Of a DNA stretch of 64,000 nt, positions 55,310 to 64,000 are shown in pieces (position 1 is the first letter of the stretch; each line of letters begins with the position of its first letter). Source of the DNA: Stenopsyche tienmushanensis (lineage: Eukaryota; Arthropoda; Insecta; Trichoptera; Stenopsychidae); contig WACJ01000405.1 in assembly GCA_008973525.1 (NCBI GenBank), forward strand, positions 1,922,001 through 1,986,000, given 5' to 3'. The position numbers were made by a program, and so were the translations under genes. The notes beneath the pieces are model-generated. The model saw nothing but the letters and a program-made list of their open reading frames with translations, was not told where the DNA came from and did no database searches.

Positions 55310-56690
55310 CTAGCGCGAGAGGTTTAGTTGAGCGAGTTCAATCTGCACATGCAATCACAGATGTGCTGCAGCGACGAAAGGACTGACGGTAATTGCGCGC
55401 GAAAGCGTTAAAAGTAGTTATGTATAAATCTTACCCAATTTTCTTGACTTTGTCCATTGAAGGGTTTTACAAATTTAGAATTTAAAAAAAATCGGGATCA
55501 TTGCGTTTCAAGAGAGCAGGATATTTCTATTTATACTCCTGGAGTCAATAAAAACGGCCTGGCGAGACCCTGATTTTTTTTTCATAGAATGTATGTATGA
55601 AAAATAAGGACATTTTAATACTTTCGCTCCATAAGATATTTTATCATATTTCTCATGTTGATCTGTATTTTACTGTATGAAACCCATTGTATAATATTTT
55701 TCTTTTATCTGTGCTGCCAAAAAATGTTTTTACATCAAATGTCTGTAAAACCCAGATGTTGTTGTTGATGTTATCCAGAAGAGTTGACGTTAAAGACCAG
55801 ATACTTAGGTAGTATATACACAAACGGCAGACTAATGCCCGGTGCACACGATGCTGGTTTTCAGGTGCTGCAAGCTGCCTCTGTTTATACAAAGCTATAG
55901 TTGCTGGTTTGATGGCACTAGCTTGCTCTACTAGCTTGAAAATTGTTGATGCTGCCAATGCCAATGCTGAAAATTGCAGCATTGGCATCATTCAGAGTTT
56001 ATAAGATTTGAATCAGAGAACTAATCATCTCATCGATGTACGCTAAAAATGTTTATAAATTTTGACAAGTCTGATAGTGATACCAAATGTTTAGCAAAAT
56101 ATGAACATAGAAATTAATACGTAAGAAATGATGATATAGAAGCTGGAAAAGTCATCGATGGCGGATCAAATTCTTTCATTTTTGTTTGGGAACCCGACTA
56201 GTCCAAGTACACATTGACATATTTAAAAATATTAAACTAAAAATACAAATATACTTAAAAATACGTCCCTTATCAATGTCAAATGCATCATCGAGAAGAT
56301 TTTCCAGATGAAAAATAATTGAGCTCGTAGAAACAAAATCGGTTTTTCCCTTCTCTATACAGGTTCTTCCAAGATTGATGCCTAGATATCAGTATAATTT
56401 CAAATGAAATACCCACAAGATTAAAACTATGCTGCAGTTGCTTATAATACATATTGAATGTACTTAACGCTTTGAAAGTTACAATCCTTTAATCAATTTC
56501 TCGCGTTAAAACTATAAATTTAGCCACGTCTACCGAAACCATAGCCACTTTGTATCGAAAGTGAACAATGTTTATTTAACAATAATTGATGTAAACTATT
56601 TGTAGACAAAAAAGCAGCTTTGTACATTTTGATTTGCTGACGGTTTATATAAATATGGGTTAAAATTTTCGTCGCTACCGCTCGTACTAT
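55310..56690. other. Sequence mostly unassigned, with one strong hairpin
   Basis: ATGCCAATGCTG (55958-55969) and CAGCATTGGCAT (55977-55988) form a perfect 12-bp-arm hairpin with a 7-base loop. The preceding sequence (gcccggtgcacacgatgctg) looks repeat-derived but was not identified. Confidence 0.4.
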
Positions 56691-56725
56691 TATATGAAAA
56701 CGAAAGAAACTTATGGGACACACTA
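56691..56725 (+). mobile_element. mariner family A right terminus
   Basis: atatgaaaacgaaagaaact, tatgggacacactaa, followed by TA; identical in type to the ends at 17419 and 12136 (inverse). Confidence 0.65.
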
Positions 56726-56745
56726 ATATATAACTTGTCTACCGT

Positions 56746-56781
56746 TCGACAACCCAATATTGATAAATATTGGGTTGTCGA
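56746..56781. repeat. Perfect 16-bp-arm palindrome formed by two mariner-like termini
   Basis: TCGACAACCCAATATT, gata, AATATTGGGTTGTCGA. Each arm followed outward reads like a mariner end (TTGGGTTGTCGAAAAAG), so two termini meet head to head with a few bases between. Confidence 0.7.
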
Positions 56782-56789
56782 AAAAGTTT

Positions 56790-58495
56790 TACCGTCATTA
56801 CTTAACCAAATAACAAAGCATTAAGCTTGAGAGCTTTTTGCGGGGGTTGATGACTGGCTCTTCCTCTTTGTCTCAAAATTATATTGTTCGGGAAATTATA
56901 ATGATATGTTATACTGATAATTATGAACAACTATGATGTTGAATATTACCGAGAACTTGTAGAACTAACAAGAAGTTCATGTAGTGTAGTATGCTATAAT
57001 AACAACGAACGTAAACAGGCTGCATGTTTGAGTAGATTTCCGAACATTTTGAATGCATTTACTATTAAATATGTATAATTTAAGAGGAATTTATTTAATC
57101 CAAATGATAATAACTAATCTGATAATAAATCATTGCAAAAAATTGGCGATGAAAAATCTGCAAATTTTCAACTCTGGTAAAAACTAGCTATTTTTACAAG
57201 TTCAATTGTCTTATCAAAACATTTGTATGTCATTACTAATAATCAATAAAATTAATTCAGAAAGGTTTGCCAATCATTTGGAGCAGAGAATTACGACATG
57301 AACGCAAAGACTCCCTCAGGTCATAATTTGCTTCTCATCAATGCATAATATTTTTGATGTTAATATGCAATTATTGCATATAAAAAGAAAAAACTCGGCT
57401 TTCTTCAATTTTGCTTTTACAAGCTCAATTGCTTTTTAGCAGAACAATTGGCATATATTCTGAATATCCTCAATTTATTATATTTTTCATCCAATTCGTG
57501 TACGTATCAAAAGGACGTCTATTTATTTTCATCCATTCAGCAAACATCTATTTCGGTATGAAACAAGCATTTTTCATTAGCGATGAATTTCGTATACGCA
57601 CAAACAAGATTTCTTCGTTGTTAGATGATGCATTTGACATTGATAAGGGATGTATTTTTGAGTAAATTTGTATTTTTAGATTGACATGTTGAAAAATTTC
57701 AAAATATGTTTCTAAGAATATTCTTGAATCAAAGTCGGACATCCAATCAAAAATGAATGAGTTTGATCCTCGAGCGAACTCTTCCAGTTTCTATGTCATC
57801 ATCTGTTGCTCTTAGCTTACATTTATATGAAGAACTATAGAAATATGCAAATTTAAATGATCTAGGGTTAAATGAGAAAGGACATGAAAAATTATGGAGA
57901 TCGAACATAGTACGTGAAAGTTTTAAATTAATTTGTCGCTCATCGAAAGAATTAATACTGATCATATAGGATGAGCTATCAGGTCATAATATACTCTGTT
58001 ACGATCATCAACCCCATGAAAATCGTCCAATACATAATGCTCAATAATAATGTATATCCTCCTCCAGAATATCGCACAATGTATAATTGGTGATAACGTC
58101 AACAACCTCTCATTAAGTATCCATACATGGTATGTAGGCCTCCGTGAAAACGTTCATTTTTATCAACGCCTAAAATATGGATAAACATTTTGAATCAAAC
58201 CCCGGGCTCAAAATTATCCATCAAAGTAGTTTTTTCAAGAAAACTTCAATAGATCCACGTAATTAATATCTGCTCAGTTTTCGAGCGGTTTAATGTAAAT
58301 AAGTACAGCAATTATTAAATATACGCTTAAATCTGAAACGGATCTGCTTTGTATCAAGAAATCCATTTATCAAAGTTCTGTGGAAGTAAATCATGCTTAT
58401 GAAACTATGTTACGAATTCCGAAATAAATTATTTTTAATGTAATTAAATTTGCTCATTATGCCCATTCACATGGTAATAATTTTATTTCCAAGCT
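56790..58495. other. Sequence with no recognised element
   Basis: AT-rich; open frames of 64-84 codons have no motif support. Confidence 0.4.
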
Positions 58496-58497
58496 AC

Positions 58498-58700
58498 GAG
58501 GGTCATCTCGAAAGTAAGATTAAGTTAGGTTAGGGGAATCCTAACGGTCAATATGTTTGGTCCAACGTGCTTGTCGGCCATTTTGTTCAGTTACAGTAAA
58601 TTATTCCGATGAAGAGGTCGTCGCGCGCTCCCCGCCACCTCGTGTCCATGCGAGATCCATGCGGTCATCTGTTTTTTTACTTTGCATAACGATACCACCG
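58498..58700 (+). mobile_element. mariner-N 5' fragment with terminus
   Basis: Starts tacgagggtcatctcgaaag, taag, a Tc1/mariner-type terminus. It continues with ggggaatcctaacggtcaat and gccattttgttcagttacag, the family N 5' block, and breaks off after about 200 bp. Confidence 0.6.
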
Positions 58701-58919
58701 CAAATTTCCATCGGAACCTCGTGGACGATTTTTAGGCCACTAGCATGTCACAGAATGGGTTAGGTTATTCAGAGAAAGCCTAACTGATATGACGAGGCGA
58801 GAAGTGGAAGACCATGAGTGATTTCTAACTAACTTGTGCAAAAAGTTGAAGAACAAGTGCGAATAATTTTTGGTCGTCTTGCAAAGAAAATAGAAACTTT
58901 TCTGAACTCTATCCATGTC

Positions 58920-59305
58920 CAGCGCTACTGTGCGGTCTGTTCCAAGAGTCCCCGGGCTAGCCACACAGAATGCCTCCAGTCTTAGGATCCCACTGGCGCA
59001 CTTTCACTCCGAGGAAGGAAAAGGTTAGGCCGCAGTTTAAAGCCATTCTCCCTTGTATACACTAGGCTGTTAAGGTGGTAGTGGTGACGCCTTTGCACAG
59101 ACCCCACCAACTTCTGTAATCAGCAGTTCCACACATTATTTTACGGGCGCACAGCACAGGGTAGGCTCTGTACCCAGCTCTTGTTAGCTAGGCAGGGCCT
59201 CTACTCTACATCATTACCCCAGGGATAGGCGGCTTAGGATTGCCCCCTCTCCTCCTTGGGGTTTTATGAGTGAGCATCGTGGAGTCTAACACCCACTCGG
59301 AACTA
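58920..59305 (+). repeat. Repeat Q, copy 2
   Basis: Block-collinear with 9243-9925 (ctgtgcggtctgttcc, ctaggctgttaaggtggtag, cgcacagcacagggt, catcattaccccaggg, gagtctaacacccactcgga). A third partial unit appears at 59340-59480 (gcccagcacagtgtaagctg, gttagctggactaccccagc). Adjacent to the R1-clade element. Confidence 0.5.
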
Positions 59306-59579
59306 TTGAGGATAGTGGTATCACCGCGAGTTCCATATTCCACATTATGGGTGCCCAGCACAGTGTAAGCTGCACACCCTGAATCATGTTAGCTGGACTA
59401 CCCCAGCAAGCGTTTGTACTGTTACCTACGATCGTAAGATAAACCCCCTCCCAAGGTTTTATGAATAGACGCCGTATAGTAAAAAATCCATCCCAATAGG
59501 AAGCAGAAGCTTTTCTGTACGTGACGTTTCTACCGTGACAGGAAATGAGACGTGGTCGTGTCACTTGATACACCAGAAT

Positions 59580-60970
59580 CCAAAAAGCATATCGTAAGCG
59601 ATTATTTCAAAGACCGGTGTGTCCATCACAATGAAACTGATCTGACGAGAAGACTGGAGATGGGCATCCCGTAGCGGTGGTCCTGTTCTGGGACCAACCC
59701 TCTGAAACGTGCTCTACAACGGTCTTCTAAACATGGCACTACCTGCAGGAGCAGAACTCATTGCCTTCGCAGACGTCGTCACGCTGCTGATGACGGCTCG
59801 ATATCCATGGGAAATGAAGGCGACGGGCAACGAAGCCCTCGCTAGAATCAAAACGTGGATGCGGGATAATCGCTGGTAGTTAGCGACCGTAAAAACTGAA
59901 GCAATGATATGCAGCATATGGAGAAGACCGAGGGTCAATTAGCTTGTTGTTGGAGGACACTAGGTGGAATACAGCAAAAAACTGAGATATCTTGGGATTC
60001 TCATGGACAACAAGCTGATCTTTAGCAAACACATAGAAGAAGCTGCACATAAGGCGCAGAAGGTAGCCAGCGAGCTTGGAAGGCTCATGCACAACATTGG
60101 AGGACCAAAACCGTGCAGAAGACGTACCATAAATGAGGTCATACACTCGATCCTTCTATGCGGAGCCCCTATTTGACACGGATCGCTCAGATGAGACAAC
60201 CAACAGAAAAAAGCTCACCAGGGTCCAGCGACAAGGAGCGCTCCAAGTCAGCGCAGCGTACAGGATAGTGTCCAAAGACGCGGTGCTCATGATCGCTGAA
60301 TCTCCAGGCAAATAAGAAGGTCTTGGACTACGAAGATCCCAAAAGCCGCACAGCACACGACTAGAAACTGAGGGAAGCCTGGCAACAGAGGTGGTATCAG
60401 TCCAGCAAGGGAAGATGGACCCATTGACTTATCCCGGTCGTAAGACGGTGGAGGGCCCGAAAACACGGCGAAACGACCTACCGCTTGATTCAGATGCTCA
60501 CTGGGCATGGATGCTTCGGTGCGTACCTAAAGCGGATTGGCAAGGAAACAGCCGCGGCGTGCCACCACTGCCAAGCGGAGGTCGACGTTGCAAAACACAC
60601 CATCACTGACTGTGAAGCTTGGGCACCCCAGAGAAATCCACTGAAACAAGCACTCAGGGTAGCTGAGCTCAACGTTGACAACATAGTCTACAGCATGATG
60701 GCAAGCAAGAAGAACTGGGACCTTTGGCGCGATTACTTTGAAGAAATCCTGAGCGCCAAAGAGGGCAGTGAGAGAGAGAGACGCAGAGCGGCCCTCCAAC
60801 ACTAGAATAGGTCCAGTTACCTAAGGCCAGACTACCTTTCCTCCAGAAAAAATGTGAAAAACAATACCAGGGGGACCAAGGCGCACAAGGGAGGGGTTTA
60901 GTCAGTAAGAATCTGACACTACTCTGGGATCAAACCCAAAGTTTCTTATGCAAGATTCCCCCCCCCCCCC
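59580..60970 (+). mobile_element. R1-clade non-LTR retrotransposon, 5'-truncated and mutated
   Basis: Plus strand. Reverse-transcriptase remains: DYFKDRCVHHNETDLTRR, VLGPTL then NVLYNGLLN, LIAFADVVTLL (the catalytic FADD box, with the second Asp changed to Val), and VEYSKKLRYLGILMDNKL with FSKHIEEAAHKAQKVAS and MHNIGGPKPCRRR. The C-terminal region 60290-60805 reads GRWTH, a stop, LIPVVRRW, then LTGHGCFGAYLKRIGKE and the zinc-knuckle ACHHCQAEVDVAKHTITDC, ending near 60805. Several stops and a frameshift near 60175. The 3' tail has ggtttagtcagtaagaatct and ends in a C-run (about 60957-60970). Copies of this clade usually integrate by target-primed reverse transcription and are often 5'-truncated, as here. 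Confidence 0.85.
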
Positions 60971-60994
60971 ACAGAAAAAAAGGCAATGACTTAT

Positions 60995-61400
60995 CTTTCC
61001 CAGCCATCAAAAAGTTCAAGACAATCTATTCAGTCAAAAAAGTTATGGTATCTGTTTTTTTTTACTTAGCCTTGGGAGTCGTTTTGGTGGATTTAATGCC
61101 TAAAAGGACTACCATTAATGCTAAAGATTTATACAATACCCTAAAATATTTAGAAGAGCCATTCAAAAACGCCAGAAGAGGAGTGCTGATCCAGAGAGTC
61201 AGCTTTTTTGTATAACAACGCCAGGTCCCACAACACGCAAATTTCACAGGAACTGCTTACACCCTTAAGATAAAACATTGTCACTCACCTTTTCACTAAA
61301 CTAAGGAAGTTTTTTGGATAGGAAACGTTGGTTTAATTAAATACAAGCATTTTTCGATCCTAAATAAATGTTGCAACCTTGCTGTCTGGATGACTTTCGT
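60995..61400 (+). mobile_element. mariner-N remnant, 3' half
   Basis: Plus strand reads KKFKTIYSVKKVMVSVF, then GVVLVDLMPKRTTINAKDLY and LKYLEEPFKNARRG. A frameshifted YNNARSHNTQISQEL follows in place of the second catalytic (H)DNAR motif (Asp to Asn). The 3' tail ends ttgctgtctggatgactttc at TA (61400-61401). This copy identifies the 3' tail also found at 2040, 5230 and 18865 as mariner. Confidence 0.75.
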
Positions 61401-61404
61401 ATAG

Positions 61405-63385
61405 TGGACAGTTAATTTATGAAAGTTGATCAGCAAAAATCGTTATTTGAATACAGCAGGGGAAATGTAGTAGCCCTGTCCTCCATAAGAACGCATCAAT
61501 GACATGAACTACGATTAGAAATTAGATTTTTGTGCTAAAATACATATTTTATTGCTTTGGTAAATAGCACGAATATTGTATTGTTTTAATATCAAAAAAA
61601 AGTCGCATACTTGTATAAGAAAATTAAATAGTAACATGATGACGCACAATGGAGCCCGTATGTTTACCTAAGGGCATGAAAACTTTCAGGTGTATTTCAT
61701 GTCAAGTCAATCTACCCTTCGGCGAAGCGATCGCTCGTACATCCCTGGTTGGATTCGAAGCCTCAAAGTTTTCCGGCCGAATAAAAAAACATCGAACACA
61801 TGAGATCCACCCCTGAAAAGGGGAACGGGAAACATTGGATTTACGGGAGCGCAATTTCAAGCGATCAAAATACAAAAACACAAATCCAAATTAGAAACAA
61901 GCCTTCTAATTATCGAATGGCATAAATCATTACAACGTGTTTTAATTTCGCTCTCGAGGGGGAAAATATGTCGCAGAAAACGAAATTATTGATCGAAGAC
62001 CAAGCTGTAAACTCGCCGAAATTATTCATATTTTCATGCCGAGCTGCGGTGTGACTTTATTTTTATCTCATGGAAATATTGTTGATTTTCGAAAAATAAT
62101 GTCGAGACTTGAATCAAAAACGATTGAACCCCCCCTATGTGTTCATCGATCCGATCGAAGTGTGTACGTCTCTCGTACGATTTTATATCTCGGAGTCCTA
62201 AGTGCGCTTTTTTCTTGATAAGTTTGCTTAATTAAATTCTCAAAAATGAATTGAAACGCGATTAGCATCATAAATTTGTATTTTAGACGCGAAAACATTT
62301 CAAATTAATTAAAAAGCTGACGTGTTATCTCTTAGCCGTCTAAAACCGCCTATAAAAACGTCTTATGGCCAAATATAACGAAATGGAAGGGAGCTATTTT
62401 GTGCATGCGCAATGTCAATATCATTTCAATAAATAAGCTTACAAACGTCAATCCAAAAGTTTCTGGTGTCTCTTTGTTTAATTTATTTAACCTCGTGTTA
62501 ACATTGAACAATTGACCTAATCAATAATGAGACAACGTTATTTCTATCAATACCCCACTACCTCCATCCTAACACTCGGCATCGCCACGGTTCGAAAGCA
62601 GAACGAACCCGCCTGCTAGCACAGTCATCTTGAAGAACACATGCGAGCGGGGAGCGACTCCGCTCCACTCCGTTACTCATTAAAATTATTATAATACCTA
62701 ATAAGAACCTGTTATCATATACTTTTTATTGACAGATTTTGATGATCAATAATTTTAAAATTGACGACGAGTTCTGAAACCAATTTAATAATTAATTTCC
62801 TAGTGCTGTATACGTTAATAATTAATATGATGCTAAAAATAACCATATCTTCCCCTGAAATTCAACCGGTTTCGCCGAACACACATCCATAAATTACTAA
62901 TTGAGCCCGTATTTAAAACTCCGTTTGGAATAAGTATGTTTATTTTGTGCAAAAAAAAAATAGTCGCAGGAGTAAGAGCATTTAAGTGATTTTGGCCTCC
63001 TCTCTCAACCTTGTTAGCACCCTTTGTTAGGGTTAACTTTTCCTTAAAAAAGTTACCTACGACTTTTCCAAAAGATGGAGTTTTTGTTATAACGGATTCA
63101 GGGATGTGATATTTGGGAAATACTGAACGCTTTTGGAATACTTTATTTTATATAAAAATAGAAATAGAGAAAGAAAATATTTTGGATTATCAATATATTT
63201 TAAATACAGTAGTTTCACACGGCTTTTAAGAAATCGCTTGTCACCAATAACGAATTCTGCTATATTAATCTATCTTGGTCCTTCTCTCTCTAATTGCTCA
63301 GACCCTATGCTTTGGTTTAACTTTTTAGTGCCGAATTTTCATATATTGTTGTTATCAACACTTGCAAACAGTGCTAATGAATCTT
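61405..63385. other. Sequence with no recognised element
   Basis: Includes G+C-richer patches at 61720-61850 and 62560-62670, single-copy in the window, with no coding or RNA-gene signature that could be supported. 62330-62380 contains cctataaaaacg, which is TATA-like but without other promoter evidence. Confidence 0.35.
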
Positions 63386-63387
63386 CG

Positions 63388-63475
63388 CCAGACCAATATG
63401 CGCTAACATGGTACATCCGTTAAACGCCTTGCAAATCAAATTGCGTACACAAACAATGCTTGTATGAATCAGAAA
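63388..63475. repeat. Dispersed repeat H, copy 2
   Basis: gcgctaacatggtacatccg, ttaaacgcctt, aaacaatgcttgtatgaatc; related to 45508-45580. Class unknown. Confidence 0.4.
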
Positions 63476-63479
63476 ATAT

Positions 63480-64000
63480 TTACGGAAGTACACACAATAA
63501 CTCTCCAAAGTTTCATCGCAATCGGATCAATGATATAGGAACGTATACGGGACAAACAAACCACAGACATTCATTTTTGAAAGAAATAGATTATGTTTCA
63601 TTTCAATTTTTTTTTGTTGTAATAAATAACTTAAAATTCTTTATTTTATGAGTTACTTAATGCGGTTTAAAAAAAATCAATTCATATTATTTGTATAATT
63701 TACAACAAATGTTATAATAGTATTCTTCTCTATATAATTCGTTCCTTTTTTAATTTCGTAATTATAATTCTTATTTTTTTAATGAATTATTTTTCAAACC
63801 TCATCAAATTACATCAAATTGGCTCGGCATTCTTTGCTTAGGTACAGTTTTTTTGTGTCTAAAAGAGTTTAAATTACTTTGCTTTAACCTCCACTTCCCC
63901 TTGATTTTAAAATATACAACCTTACCCTCTTGTTTGAATAAAACTTTAATAGTCAAATTTGAATTGCTACAACTGATACGAGTGTCACATGATATGCTGT
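63480..64000. other. AT-rich sequence to the right edge
   Basis: Long T- and A-runs, no supported feature. Confidence 0.45.

Noticed and set aside
62560..62670. A tRNA-like segment around cacggttcgaaagcag
   Set aside because: The T-loop-like GGTTCGAA is not accompanied by pairing acceptor, D or anticodon arms.

Overview
This is a 64-kb, AT-rich (roughly two-thirds A+T by eye) stretch of an arthropod nuclear genome, most likely an insect. The pointers are spliced exons with canonical GT/AG borders, very long introns, several subfamilies of mariner transposons, piggyBac-type (TTAA), hAT and pogo-like elements, and an R1-clade non-LTR retrotransposon. No bacterial or phage-type operon, no CRISPR array and no convincing tRNA or rRNA gene is visible.

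Host gene. One split protein-coding gene lies on the minus strand. Five exons (41334-41651, 15713-15863, 5760-5854, 525-672, 296-449) can be joined by GT..AG introns of about 25.5, 9.9, 5.1 and 0.075 kb, with matching reading phase at every junction (0, 1, 0, 1). They give the first 249 residues of a secreted or type-I membrane protein: a signal peptide, a short linker, one complete fibronectin-III-like domain with extra cysteines, and the start of a second. The rest lies beyond the left edge. The identity is unknown; a receptor ectodomain (for example a torso-like receptor tyrosine kinase or a cytokine-type receptor) is a guess.

Everything else that can be recognised is transposable-element debris, mostly inside the introns of that gene and upstream of exon 1. 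0-9 kb: mariner remnants, a piggyBac deletion derivative, pogo-like MITEs (TA target) and a MITE with long inverted arms. 9-20 kb: LTR and LINE-associated scraps, a mariner nested in another mariner (11081-12995), more mariner and MITE pieces and a hAT remnant. 20-34 kb: an inverted pair of LTR-like sequences, a decayed mariner (25.3-26.4 kb), and a TTAA-bounded element (28637-31156) that has itself received two mariners, one of them nearly intact (28912-30192, 1281 bp, D,D34D, broken by one frameshift in an A-run). 34-50 kb: hAT copies, one carrying a complete 267-bp hAT MITE with an 8-bp target duplication whose empty site survives in two other copies; a complete TTAA MITE inside a mariner remnant, again with an empty site elsewhere; and a 1.35-kb element with very long terminal inverted repeats. 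50-64 kb: mariner fragments, a 5'-truncated R1-clade retrotransposon (59580-60970) and a mariner remnant next to it.

The most informative content is therefore (i) the long-intron gene and (ii) nested insertions whose order and target sites can be read directly from empty-site copies within the same window. No novel multi-gene system was found.
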